Assembly: GCF_000219625.1 (NCBI RefSeq)
Contig: NC_018218.1
Coordinates: forward strand, 5,084,001-5,148,000
Direction of reading: 5' to 3'
Length of the DNA: 64,000 bases
Source: Zymoseptoria tritici IPO323
Lineage: Eukaryota; Ascomycota; Dothideomycetes; Mycosphaerellales; Mycosphaerellaceae
In this document: piece by piece, positions 52,303 to 62,945 of the stretch
Layout: every line of letters begins with the position of its first letter
How positions within the stretch are numbered: the first letter of the stretch is position 1
Program-made: the position numbers and the translations under genes
The notes under the pieces: generated by a model
Seen by the model: only the letters and a program-made list of their open reading frames with translations
Told to the model about the DNA's origin: nothing
Database searches by the model: none

Positions 52303-53130
52303 TTAGATGGTATGAAGGGACCTGAGCAGGTCAGGAAGTGGACGTCGTCGACAAAGTGAAGCACTACCGGAAGGTTGCAATTCTGAGCTATCATGCAAGA
52401 CTGGACGCACGGAAAAAACCTCGTTTGAAGCAACGGATGCAAGCCGGATTCGTCAAAATACACCGTTCTGGGGTATATTCCACATTCCATGCCGCTTCGG
52501 GCGCTATGGCTTCACACCAGTCGACTCTTGGAGACCATCACGTACGAGCGTACACCATGCAGCACAAACTTCCCTGGTTAAATAGACAAGTCCAGCACAA
52601 GTCCAGACGGTCTATCACCGAGTATCGAGATCAAGTAATGGACTCCTCTGTTTACTTCGCTGTGCTCTTCTCGCAATGCTTCTCCGCATCGAACCTACTT
52701 CATCTCGACGTGGATGGTTTGCTATCGCACTGCTCGAGGTACACGGCATGGCTGCAGTGCGATGGAGATGATGCAGTCGTGCTAGGATCAGGTAGGACGA
52801 ATCGTGCCAGTCTCTTCGCAGTCAGCTTGCCCTTCGCACTTTCTTCCTCCTCACGATCGCGATTGACTTTACGAGTGACGACCACAGACAAGCTTGAGTG
52901 ATTGCTGCGCTTGGATTATTTCATAATAAATATCAAAGTCTGATCTTCTGTGGCGGCGTCTTATCTGACAGAAAGCCGGGTTCCGAGCAACGGATCTTGA
53001 CCGTACCGATCGCTTTGATTCTGGAAAAGCGTTGAAGGCAGATCTTGGAGACACAGTCCAGGGGAAAAGAGGGAGTACCTGGAACTGGAGTAGACGGCCT
53101 TCTCCTATCAGGAAGATCGCATCCAAAGCG
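52303..53130. other. Spacer between tandem copies A and B, partly duplicated
   Basis: Segment 52440-52570 (GCCGGATTCGTC.. CATTCCATGCCGCTTCGGG) is homologous to 54282-54415 after copy B, so the duplicated unit includes 3' flank. An ORF at 52338-52901 runs through it and may be a relic of a further coding part; I cannot assign it. Confidence 0.5.
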
Positions 53131-54162
53131 ATGGCGCTGTCTTCGGCATCAACCTGCCAGTGTGACAGCTGCTACGTCCCGATCATACCGAAGCCCAAGC
53201 TCCGAGATCGACACCACACAGCGGTCCTCAGCTCAGACTTTGCAAGACGAAACACCTCACCGACCACGATCATAGACAAGTACGGACGACCAGTCATCGA
53301 AGGCATGGGCTACTGGCCTGCCGATTGAGGAGTCCTCGTCGCCGACTACGAGGAGATACGACTAAGTCAAGCCGTGAGGAGGAACACACAGGGCACAGAG
53401 GACGGAGAGTCCTACGAACAAGAACTCTTGCAAGATATCCAAGCGTGGGTACCCGCGAACAAACAAGAACTGGCCTTTGACGTGGACATTCGACCAGACG
53501 ATGAGAAATTGGCAGAGCAGCGGGAGCAAGAGGAACGTTACCGCCTTGCCATGGAGCGATGCTTTGCCAGTATAAAAAAGCTGTCAGATGAAGGCGGTCT
53601 AGAACCGGGGCGGTACTTTAATTCCATCGAAGACTGTGACGAGGAAACGAGACGGAGGTTTGTTATCAGTTTAAACGACTGTGGAATGATGTGCGGCAGC
53701 TCAGAAGAGCTTGATGCACGCCGTCGAACCTCAGCTCTCGCAGGAAAGCTCTTTGACCACTTCGACCCGCAGTCCGGAGACAGCGAGCCCACCGGTCCAC
53801 TCGAAATCCCATACGAAGATCCGGTGTACTCGTTCGTCTTCGACCCTCCTACCGCGGCGCCACCCGACAAATCTCTCCGTCGACTTTCGCTGGTGAAGGC
53901 TCAGTTAGAATCGAGGCCACCTCCATTGGTTGTTCTGAATATACAGTGCCGGAAGCGGCCGTGTCTGTTTCATTTGGCCCAGCTATTTACCAGTCCGTCG
54001 ATGGACGCGGAGGGCCGTGGGTGTGTGCATGACAGCTGTAAACACGTTTCGAGAACGAAGGAGGAATGGGAGAGGCATGTTGTGACTGAGCACCACGTGG
54101 AGTGGAGGAAGAGGGAAGTACGGTGGGAGGACTGGGGAGAAGGATGGACGTGTTGTGCTTGA
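53131..54162 (+). pseudogene. C2H2-like zinc-finger protein, tandem copy B, with in-frame TGA
   Basis: Copy B of the pair. From the ATG at 53131 the frame holds TAVLSSDFARR (compare AVLCSDFGRR in A), reaches TGA at 53326-53328, and continues in the same frame with GVLVADYEEIRL (compare AVLVCDFAAAQRR) to 54162. The conserved C-terminus is intact: LSLVKAQLESR, CRKRPC, CVHDSC, EEWERHVVTEHHVE and WEDWGEGWTCCA. I found no GT..AG pair that removes the stop and keeps the frame. Either the gene is disabled, the C-terminal 262 codons are expressed from a later start, or the stop is read through. No ATG is visible just after the stop. Confidence 0.6.
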
Positions 54163-54710
54163 TCCACCGAAAAAAGGAGTTTGGAGACTTGTCGGTTCGC
54201 CCGTGGAAAGCCTGCTACGAGCACTGGCGGCCGAACATCACTCTAGAGCTGCAGGTGTTGCGAATCACAAGTGCGACGCCGGATTCGTCGAGAAATGCCG
54301 TTTCGGGGGATGTCACATTCCACACCGCTTTGGGTACTGCATCGCGAGCTTGACACCTGTGGATCCTGGAGAATTCAGAGTGCAAGCCGACAACGTCCAG
54401 CATCAACTCTGACGGTTGACTCAATGAGTCCAGCTCGAGATCAGACGACGTGGTATCGCCATCGAAGACCTGCTTGTACCGTGCCAGTAATGAACATACG
54501 TCCCTTTGTCCTCGACATGGACTTGGCCAACACATGCTCCCGGCGAAGCTCGCTCGCTTTGTCTTTGTCCTCGACGAGCGTTCAACAACAATGAAAGACA
54601 ATATCAGACCGACTGTGCCTCGTTTTCCCAATCTCAAGCAGCAACATCCATTCCGTCGTCGATCATCGGTTCTTTCCCACATTCGTTTCTGCAAGATGAG
54701 AGTCCCTAAT
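54163..54710. other. Intergenic region with 3' flank duplication
   Basis: 54282-54415 repeats the flank after copy A. The remainder precedes the mucin-like membrane protein gene and holds no recognised gene. Confidence 0.5.
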
Positions 54711-56503
54711 ATGAAAGTGGTACAGACCCACTCCACAGTGCCTGATGCCAGCATCTTCACGACAACCATCTTCGAGGCATTACCGCCTTTCGCAGCGGCG
54801 CAAGCCACACCCGCGGTCGACGTAACAAGTCATGGCAAGTCATTCCGCTTCGGCGCTGTGGGCAGGCGACCGCAAATGCACACTCCCTCGCCAACCACTC
54901 CCGACCATACCACTCCAGAACAGACGTCCGAAGCCATCGAAGTCCGATCACCGGAAGAGATCTCCGACACTGAGAAACGACAGGTCCAAGCAGCGAACCC
55001 TTGCCCTTCTGGCCTGCAATACATCAAGTGCTCCGATGGCAGCTTCGAAGGTTGTGGCAACAAGAACATCTGCGCCATCAACGCCACTACAGCCTCAGGA
55101 GCCGTCGCCTCCACAACGGCTGGCTCTCAATCCACGAGAAGAACGACCACAGCTCCCTCCAGCACCGCACCAGGGATTCAGACTGCGACCCGTGGATCCT
55201 CGACAACAGCACCTTCGAGCACCACTTCCGACTCTACCGCTCCCACCCCTTCTCCCTCCTCCAGCAGCAAACCCTCAGTAGGCGGAATAGCCGGCGGAGC
55301 CGTAGGCGGCATCCTCGCCATCCTCGCCCTTCTCTGCCTCTTCGCCTTCCTCTTCCGCCGGCACCGTCGCACGATCGAAAAACGCCGCGCCGCTTCCCTC
55401 CCTACCAACAACTTCCCTTCTAAATCGGCATCCTATCGCGACAAACCCCGTCAACACAATCGATCAATGAGTACCGCCAATGATGTCTTCGCTTTTGTAG
55501 GAAAAGTCGCAGGAGGTGCAGGAGGAGGTGCGTATAATGCTGTTTCTTCATACACGATTCCGCACCATACCCGTCAGAGGAGTATTTTCCGCTCTTTTCC
55601 GAAAGAAGGGGAGGAGAATTACTATGATGATGATGGGGATGGGAGGATATCGCCGACAGGTGGCCGTTCAGGGCAGCAGGATAGGATGTGGGTCTGACAC
55701 CCCTCTTCTTTGTAGGTACTCCCTCCGACCAGCGATCTCACGACGAGATGCAGAAGAATACGCTTGCTGATTCACGATTTCCGCCCGACCAGAAGACTCC
55801 GGCGCAGCAATTCCCCAGCCCTGGGTTGAGAGCGGAGGGAGGACCAGGACTGCCGCCCGCGGCGTTTTTGAGACCAGTGCCGATGTTGGATGGGAGAGAG
55901 ATTCATATGATGGGTGAGGGGAGGGTGAGGAGTGAGTTGAGTGGGAAGAGGAGTAGTGGACGGAGTAGGTTTCGGGAGGAGGGGTTGGTGGAGATGGAGG
56001 ATACTGTGAGCCTTTCCTCTCCTTCTGTTGTGGCTGATCTTGCGGAGGAAAGTGTGGTATGCGTCCTTGCTAACATCATCGTCCAGTCACGAACAACGAC
56101 CACACCCCCACCACCAACCTCACCCGACATCGAGTCTCCCATCCTCGGCCACCCTTCTCAACAACGACACATCCCCTCCATCTCATCCACACTCTCCTCT
56201 CCGACCCCGCGAAACCACCACCTCATGTCCTGGTCCACCTACTCATCTCGAGACTCCCACGCGGCTGACGACGAGAACTTCGAAATGACGGCCACCATGA
56301 CGCCGAAGCGACAACCAGGTGCGAGAATGTCACCGGCGACAAGTAGTCCGCCGGGATCAGCGGCGCAGGTCAGTCCGTTGAGGCCTTCGTCAAGAGGGAG
56401 TCGAGATTCGAAGGCTAGTGGAGAGACGCTGGGGAGTGGGGTTTATGTTGTTAGTCCGTTGAGAAAGGAGAGGTTTGAGGGCGGGAGGGGAAGGGGCCGG
56501 TGA
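54711..56503 (+). CDS. Single-TM Ser/Thr-rich surface protein with long cytoplasmic tail
   Basis: Three exons inferred: 54711-55659, 55716-56005 and 56087-56503, introns of 56 nt (GTGGCC, CTGAC, TTGTAG) and 81 nt (GTGAGC, CTAAC, GTCCAG), 551 aa. A small Cys module (NPCPSGLQYIKC.. and FEGCGNKNIC, near residues 100-125) precedes a Ser/Thr/Pro mucin-like stalk, then one hydrophobic helix (GGIAGGAVGGILAILALLCLFAFLF near 187-211) followed by basic RRHRR. The cytoplasmic tail is long, Ser/Pro-rich and ends GGRGRGR. This is the layout of fungal wall-sensor or WSC-like proteins, without a WSC domain. The start is uncertain (54696 or 54711) because no good signal peptide is visible. Confidence 0.75.
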
Positions 56504-57420
56504 GGAAGGATATGGTGATTTGAGTAGGCGATCTTGTAGCGGATGTGTTCATACGGCGTACTCGTCATTCTTCCTGGTCGTTGGAGGGCGCTTTGTCCAT
56601 CGTCCACCCCGATTTTTCGACTTCATTGCTCGGCATCCTCAACCGGCACACATCGATCTGGCGGCTCGATCTGGCGGCTCAATAGATTTAGCAAGCTCCT
56701 CTGCGTCCTCGACCAGCATGTCGTGAAATACCGTCATATACACCGCGTTGCCATTCAGCTCAGCTTCGAACTGTATTTCCCTCGTCATATACCGACTCTG
56801 AACGCCTATAGCTGAAAGCCAAGGGAAGTGACATCTTGAGCTCGACTTCGGAGCTAGTGATTTGAGACTATGTGACGAAAGATCGGAAGTAGCAAGTTGT
56901 CGTGTTTGATACCTGTTGCCTGCGCGCCACAGTATGATGTACTCAGGTCCCCGAGCTCAGGTAGAGATCTACTCTCATCGCTGGCAACCCGTCGATAGCA
57001 TATCGTGGGTTGATCCAGCGGTCGATATGGGTATGCTACGAAGTTGTTGTGACGAAGAAGGAAGTGAGGTCAAAAACACGGCCTCGTCCACTGTTCTGGG
57101 TCCATCAATTTGGCCATCAAATATTCACGCACCTCGGGCGAGCTCTCTCGGCCGATACCGCAGCCGTGGGAGCTCGCATTGCGACAAGGTCCCAAGCGTT
57201 AATCTCTCACAACTTCCAATTCCAACTTCTTCCTACGCATATACGACCTCGTCTCCTCGATCTTCTGCCGGAGGAATTTCACGTGTATAGACAGTCCCGG
57301 CATCTCCTACATTCGACCGTCCAGTCCGCACCAGGTCCGCCTCTCGATTCCACCCCCACGACTCCACCCCACGACTCCCCTCCTCCGCGCACGCGACCTT
57401 CCTCCTCATATACCGCAACC
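56504..57420. other. Intergenic region, includes leader of the carrier gene
   Basis: 917 bp. The last 200 bases are rich in C and hold CCACTCCACCCCACGACTCC-like runs typical of a fungal leader. No gene is recognised. Confidence 0.5.
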
Positions 57421-58547
57421 ATGACGACCGAAGCGCCCCTCCCCTTCGTCTACCAGTTCGCCGCCGGCGCCGTCGCCGGTGTGTCCGAGATCCTGATCAT
57501 GTACCCATTAGACGTGGTCAAGACACGAGTGTGAGCGCATATCGGGTCGAAGCGGGAGACGAGACATTGTTCTGACTGAGCATCGTTGCGCGATATAGAC
57601 AAATCCAAGGAAAAGTGCCAATCCCAGGTCAGGACCACTACACGAGCATGGTGGATTGCTTTAGGAAGATTATCAAGAATGAAGGGTGAGTCGAGATTAC
57701 AGATCGAGTCCTCGAGGACAGCGCATGTGCCGGGCGAGGCATTGGACATTGAGATTGACAGAGTACTATGCAGCTTCTCTCGTCTCTATCGCGGTATCTC
57801 CGCCCCCATCCTCATGGAAGCACCCAAGCGCGCGACCAAATTCGCAGCCAACGACGAGTGGGGCAAGATCTACCGCAACGCATTCGGTGTCGCGAAGATG
57901 AACCAGTCGCTGTCTATTCTCACCGGAGCCTCAGCCGGAGCCACCGAGTCGTTCGTCGTCGTACCGTTCGAGCTCGTCAAGATTCGATTGCAGGGTGAGT
58001 CGCGAATCACACAAGCCAGCCAGGTTGTATCCTAACATACCACCCACCAGACCGCGCCCAAGCCGCCAAATACAACGGCATGCTCGACTGCGTCGCCAAA
58101 ATTGTCCGCCAAGAAGGCGTCCTCACCCTCTACCAAGGCCTCGAATCCACCATGTGGCGCCACATCCTCTGGAACGCGGGCTACTTCGGCTGCATTTTCC
58201 AAGTCCGCGCCCTGCTCCCCGAGAACCCGACAAAAGACAAGGGTATCCAGATGCGCAACGACCTGCTGAGCGGAGCGATCGGAGGCACTGTGGGAACCGT
58301 GTTGAACACGCCGATGGATGTCGTCAAGAGTCGGATTCAGAACTCGCCCAAGGTTCCGGGAGGCGTGCCAAAGTATGGGTGGGCGTGGCCGGCGTTGGGA
58401 ACGGTGATGAAGGAGGAGGGGTTTAGTGCGTTGTATAAGGGGTTCTTGCCGAAGGTGTTGAGGTTGGGACCTGGTGGCGGTATTCTCCTCGTCGTGTTCA
58501 CAGGGGTCATGGATTTCTTCAGAAAGATGAGGGATGAAAAGGCGTAG
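57421..58547 (+). CDS. ODC1: Mitochondrial 2-oxodicarboxylate carrier
   Basis: Four exons: 57421-57530, 57599-57685, 57774-57994 and 58051-58547, with introns of 68, 88 and 56 nt; total 304 aa, the usual carrier length. The three SLC25 signatures are PLDVVKTRVQ, PFELVKIRLQ and PMDVVKSRIQ. FAAGAVAGVSEI starts the first repeat. The sequence style (MDCFRKI, RLYRGISAPILMEAPKRATKF, WNAGYFG) matches yeast Odc1/Odc2, which exchange 2-oxoadipate and 2-oxoglutarate across the inner membrane for lysine metabolism. Each intron was placed because it joins these conserved stretches in phase. Confidence 0.93.
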
Positions 58548-59059
58548 ACGAAGAAGAGAGGCGGGATGATGAGGTCGGTGAGGGATTGTTGTCTGACTTG
58601 GTGATTGGTAGAAACGGTGCATAGACAAGAGGCGCCCGCTACAGTGCTTCTTAGGACTCCATAGAGGCATGTGTACTATAAGCCATCCTGAGATGCCTTG
58701 TCCATTCTTCCTTTGCACAGCACATATAGTTCTGCCAACACTTCTGTCAATCGCCATGTAACGGCCAGGCATGGGTAAACAGAACATTGGATGTCTTCGA
58801 GTCTGAATCAAAGTTGGACGTCAAGGTGAATCAAATATTCAAGGGTTGGTCCAAACAGACCTCACCTCGTCCCTCCTCAATCCTCCCGTTACCTCTCTGC
58901 AATACTTCCCCAAAACATCACTTTCGCGACTTTAACAACAATCAAAACAGAACGGCTTGCCAAAGGTCTCCTGAGACAATTCAAACACAAGACTACTGCC
59001 GCTTCAAGACCTGGGCCTGTCACTGAATCTCCGCCGCAATGTCCTCATAACAAGCCACC
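58548..59059. other. Intergenic region
   Basis: 512 bp between the carrier and NPR3, same strand. No feature recognised. Confidence 0.5.
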
Positions 59060-61246
59060 ATGATGGCGTCTCATCCACGATCTCCTACAGTCCAGAGAGA
59101 CGGCGACACAGACCTTGTCGCGGTTTTACTCATCACCCGCTCCCGACCTGGTCCTCGCTTGGTCTTCCACTACCCGGAGAATCCTCTCGCCAATGACAAG
59201 CCCTCAGAGGATCCAGATACCGATCCGGAAACCGACGACGATGAGATCGCAAACGCGACGTTCGCCTCTCGAACACCATTGTCGGCGAGGACGACGTTGC
59301 GGGATGTTCCAGAATTGGGACGGATGAGCCGTTTGAAATTACACAATGGGACTCCAGGCCGAGCTGATGCGCACGTTATCGGCGGGCAGGGTGAGGGAGG
59401 TGAATTACTGACTGGAACGGTATTGGGCCATTCAGTGGAGAGTCTAGAGAAAGTCCTCAGTCCCGGTCGCTGGAGCGAAGGGAAGAAATTCGAAATCGCA
59501 TTGGGAGGATGTACGTTTTTGGGGTTTCCGGTTTTTGTGCCGGAGGGTGGGGAGTGGGGTGGTGAGAAGAGGGACGAGAAGTTGGCGGGCAAGGGCGAAG
59601 GCGTGGGGAAGAAGGAAGGGAACGGACTTCTTGGCGCAGAGTTGTTGAATGCTAGGTCTGAGGATGAGGTTGCGAATGGAGAGATTACGCCGCTGGTTGG
59701 GGAGGGTGGGAGGGAGATTGGTCGAGATGGGGGAGAAGGAACGGAGTATGACTATACGCACATGCCGGATAGCTTCGAGGAGAAACCAGCCAAGTCGACG
59801 AAGCAGATGCTGGGAACTTCCGTGGAGTCGTCATCTACCAACTCGAATACGACGCACTCGGCCACTACAGATCACCTCACCATGTTTCAAGTCGTCTTCG
59901 TCTTGCGACCTGAGCAAGCGGCTTCCGCTGGCCGCATATACAAGGACTTCGTTAAGCGACTTGGCAAAGCACTGCATTACTGCCAGAAGCAGAGTGGGTA
60001 TGTGGCGAACGAGAGTCAGAAGATTTTGGCCATGAAGGCAAAAGTGCGGCAACAAGCGAGGATCACCAGAGAGGACGAAGTCAAACTATGGGAAAAGATG
60101 ATCGAAGGAAGCGAGCTAGCCTGGGTCCTCCGAGAAATCTACCAAAAACTCTCAACGGGCGAAGTCGCAGAATTCCGACTAAGCGGCATGGAAATGAGTC
60201 TACACACCTCCCCTCCACCTCCTCCCACCGAATCTCACGCCTCCCACCGAATCCTCGATGGACCTCTCCAGCCCAACCCACCACCTCCCGAAATAACCCC
60301 AACCTCCGCCCTCCTCCTCCTCGAACCCCCCTCGACCCTCCTAACCCGCCTTCCCACCACCCCTCCCTCCCCACTAACTCTCCTCCTCCCCTCCCTAACC
60401 TCCACCAAAACCCTCTCCAAACTCTCCGTCCAACTCGCCCTCCCCATCGCCACAACCCTCGCCCTCGCGCACCACCTCGTCACCTGGCGCAAAGCAATGC
60501 ACCTCCCAGCTCCGCTACACTGGCGAAACACTTACGTCGTGGCCCCCAACGCGCCCTTGTCCAAGTTGCATGTACACATGGAGGAGTACAAGGCGCTCTT
60601 CCCGACCCTGCCAGGGTTGGGAAATATGCTGAAAGTGTTGAGTGGAAAACCGATTCGGTATGCCTTGCTGGTCCCGAGTCGGGATCATCGGGGGAAGTAC
60701 ATGGAGATTCTGGAGTTTCTTTGGAGGCAGGGGTGGGTTGTGCAACTTAAAACTTTCGGGTGGTTGAGTGTTCCGAGGTATCTACTGGAAGCTCCGGGCG
60801 TGGTCGGCTTGGAAGGACGATTCCTCAGGGACGTGGCGGTCTTCGACGACGACAGCGGGAGTGTCTCGAGCGAACGAACAGCGATTGCGAATGGACGATC
60901 CCGAGGTGGCGATGTCTTGGGACGCAGTAAGCGAGCGAGCGATGCGACCCAGATCTCCATGGCGGCTTCTTCGAATGGGACGGTGAGGGATGCAGGGGAG
61001 GGAGGAAAGGCGGAGAGTGTGTTGGTCACGGATCCGGCGGGGGAGAGGTGGTTGGGAAGGAATCTTGCGGAGACGTTTGAGGAGGGAGAGGGAAGGGAGA
61101 TTGTGGAGGGCATGGTGGGGTTGTTGGATGGGGAGACGGCAGTGGAGGAGTTTGCGGGACGGTTGGGGGTTAAGAGGGGGAGGGTGGAGGAGGTGGTGGA
61201 GGAGTTGGAGGGGAGGGGGTGGCTGAGGTTGGTGAGGTGTATTTGA
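59060..61246 (+). CDS. NPR3: Npr3-like subunit of the GATOR1/SEACIT complex
   Basis: 728 aa, intronless, from the first of two overlapping ATGs at 59060 (the second is at 59063). The N-terminal longin-like start has LVAVLLITRSRPGPRLVFHYP. FQVVFVLRPEQAASAGRIY lies near residue 275, KLWEKMI near 340 and, in the C-terminal part, RYLLEAPGVVGLEGRF. Npr3 pairs with Npr2 in a GAP complex that turns off TORC1 when amino acids are scarce, at the vacuole membrane. Acidic and Gly-rich linkers make it longer than the structured core. The C-terminal winged-helix style (GVKRGRVEEVVEELEGRGW) is preserved. Confidence 0.88.
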   Translation: MMASHPRSPTVQRDGDTDLVAVLLITRSRPGPRLVFHYPENPLANDKPSEDPDTDPETDDDEIANATFASRTPLSARTTLRDVPELGRMSRLKLHNGTPGRADAHVIGGQGEGGELLTGTVLGHSVESLEKVLSPGRWSEGKKFEIALGGCTFLGFPVFVPEGGEWGGEKRDEKLAGKGEGVGKKEGNGLLGAELLNARSEDEVANGEITPLVGEGGREIGRDGGEGTEYDYTHMPDSFEEKPAKSTKQMLGTSVESSSTNSNTTHSATTDHLTMFQVVFVLRPEQAASAGRIYKDFVKRLGKALHYCQKQSGYVANESQKILAMKAKVRQQARITREDEVKLWEKMIEGSELAWVLREIYQKLSTGEVAEFRLSGMEMSLHTSPPPPPTESHASHRILDGPLQPNPPPPEITPTSALLLLEPPSTLLTRLPTTPPSPLTLLLPSLTSTKTLSKLSVQLALPIATTLALAHHLVTWRKAMHLPAPLHWRNTYVVAPNAPLSKLHVHMEEYKALFPTLPGLGNMLKVLSGKPIRYALLVPSRDHRGKYMEILEFLWRQGWVVQLKTFGWLSVPRYLLEAPGVVGLEGRFLRDVAVFDDDSGSVSSERTAIANGRSRGGDVLGRSKRASDATQISMAASSNGTVRDAGEGGKAESVLVTDPAGERWLGRNLAETFEEGEGREIVEGMVGLLDGETAVEEFAGRLGVKRGRVEEVVEELEGRGWLRLVRCI

Positions 61247-61961
61247 TGGATGAAATCCTGACTGGACGTTTGCCGGGACTGTCAACGAACCTGTCGACCT
61301 TGACACCATTTCAGTCAGTCGACTATTCTGTCTTACCCGGAGGGTCCTCGAAGGCTGCCCAGGATACAGCACTACGGATGCTTCGCGACGACTACGAGGA
61401 ATCGGGTCTTGGAGCCTCCGAGCTCCATAGGCCTCGAGCTCGACTGTGTCTTGTACATGCAGGTACGCCGCCTGTAAACACAAAGCGAACGCCATCTTTA
61501 GCCTCGCCATGGACCACGAGGTCTATTTCAGCTAGGAGGTCCCAGGTGCACAGCATCGAGCCGCATGTCGAATGTGCTGACGCTTCCCAACAACAACGAT
61601 GGAACACCACGAAAACGTGGTGTTCGGCCGGTGTCTCCAGGAATCGACAATTGCTTGGCCGGTTTATATTACCGGCATACTACCGGATGCACGACTCCAC
61701 GCTTGTGGGGCTGAGATTGCCCGACTTCTTGTGATTGCAAGGACTAGAATCCTACGACGCCGTATAATTGGGGCTGCAGTGGCTGGCGTTCGGCGCAGTC
61801 CACTCAGCGGAGGCGCCTATGAGGTCGCCTTTTCCAAGAGTTTGGCGCGAGGCCTTTCATCTTTGCTTCTCACTTTTGGTCTTCTTCCTTTCGTCCTTTG
61901 CACCGACAGAACGTTGTCAGTTCACAGCGGCTCCGACCTGAGCCTCTACCACCAACTGAAG
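61247..61961. other. Intergenic region
   Basis: 715 bp. The text after 61599 is an open frame upstream of the next gene but lacks protein character. It probably contains the promoter and leader. Confidence 0.5.
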
Positions 61962-62792
61962 ATGCAACTTCAACGATCTTTACGATCACCGACCGTAGTC
62001 AACCATCTCCTCCTCGCCCTCCACCTGGCACGACTCGCATCCAGCACATGCTACTTCCCCGACGGCACAATCGAACGAAACCACACTCCCTGCAACACCT
62101 CCACCTCCATCTCCGCCTGCTGCCGCACCGACTCCCTCTGCATCAACGATGGCCTCTGCCTCGACGGCGCAAATGCATATCGTGGAAGTTGCACTGACAA
62201 AGGCTGGAGCTCCGACTGTCCCGCCTACTGTCGGAATGAGGTGCCTCAGACCGGCGTGACGATCGTTTCTTGCGATGCCCGAGCGAAGACTTACGCTTGT
62301 AATGTTGCGGACTTGGGGAAGAGAGGATGCGAGTCGGGGAACACTTTCACGTTGAAGAATGATGTTCCGACGGTCTATCTGAGGGCGGATCAGGCGCTGG
62401 AGTTGGGGTATGAGACTGGGTTCGAGATTCAGGCGGATACGAAGTTGACGTCCAATTTGACGCAAGAGGAGCAACATGCGTCGAACGGGTCGGTGACCAC
62501 CACAGCATCACAAAAAAATCCACCGGACGACTCGGATAAGAATTTCACAGCGATGCAGATGATCGGCGTAGGCGTCGGTGTGGGCGTTCCGCTTCTCCTC
62601 GCCCTCATTGCAGCACTGGTATACATATCCAAGCTTCGCAAACGCCATGAATACGCTCCAGCAGCCACTGCATCCTCTGGCAAGTCTGAGGATTTCTTTC
62701 CGGAACCGAAGACTGCGTACCCTGGGTACAAGCAGCCGCAGCTACATGAAATGGACCCAGACCCGTTCCCGACGAGGAGAGAGCTGGAGTAA
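61962..62792 (+). CDS. Secreted-ectodomain single-TM protein with Cys-rich head
   Basis: 276 aa from the ATG at 61962. The first 28 residues are a signal peptide (hydrophobic stretch VVNHLLLALHLARLASS). The ectodomain starts CYFPDGTIERNHTPC and has many Cys (ISACCRTDSLC, GLCLDG, GSCTDKGW, CPAYC, TYACN). A Thr/Asn-rich linker leads to one membrane helix (IGVGVGVGVPLLLALIAALVYI near 204-226) followed by KLRKRHE and a short acidic tail. This layout is frequent in filamentous fungi for putative surface receptors of unknown ligand. Convergent with the adenylating-enzyme gene, 153 bp apart. Confidence 0.82.
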   Translation: MQLQRSLRSPTVVNHLLLALHLARLASSTCYFPDGTIERNHTPCNTSTSISACCRTDSLCINDGLCLDGANAYRGSCTDKGWSSDCPAYCRNEVPQTGVTIVSCDARAKTYACNVADLGKRGCESGNTFTLKNDVPTVYLRADQALELGYETGFEIQADTKLTSNLTQEEQHASNGSVTTTASQKNPPDDSDKNFTAMQMIGVGVGVGVPLLLALIAALVYISKLRKRHEYAPAATASSGKSEDFFPEPKTAYPGYKQPQLHEMDPDPFPTRRELE

Positions 62793-62945
62793 ATCTCGTT
62801 TGGTGGAGGTGAGCCAGCGACGAGGACTGGAGGCGAAAAAAATCGAACCACTTGCATTGCCGATAGACCCGAAGAACAGCGTTCCAGCGCTGTCCACATC
62901 ATTCATCAACGCAGGTCGACATCAACTCTTCTCTTCGCCACCCCC

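Noticed and set aside
60782..61510. 242-aa minus-strand ORF
   Set aside because: Antisense to the C-terminal part of the NPR3-like gene, which has conserved motifs.
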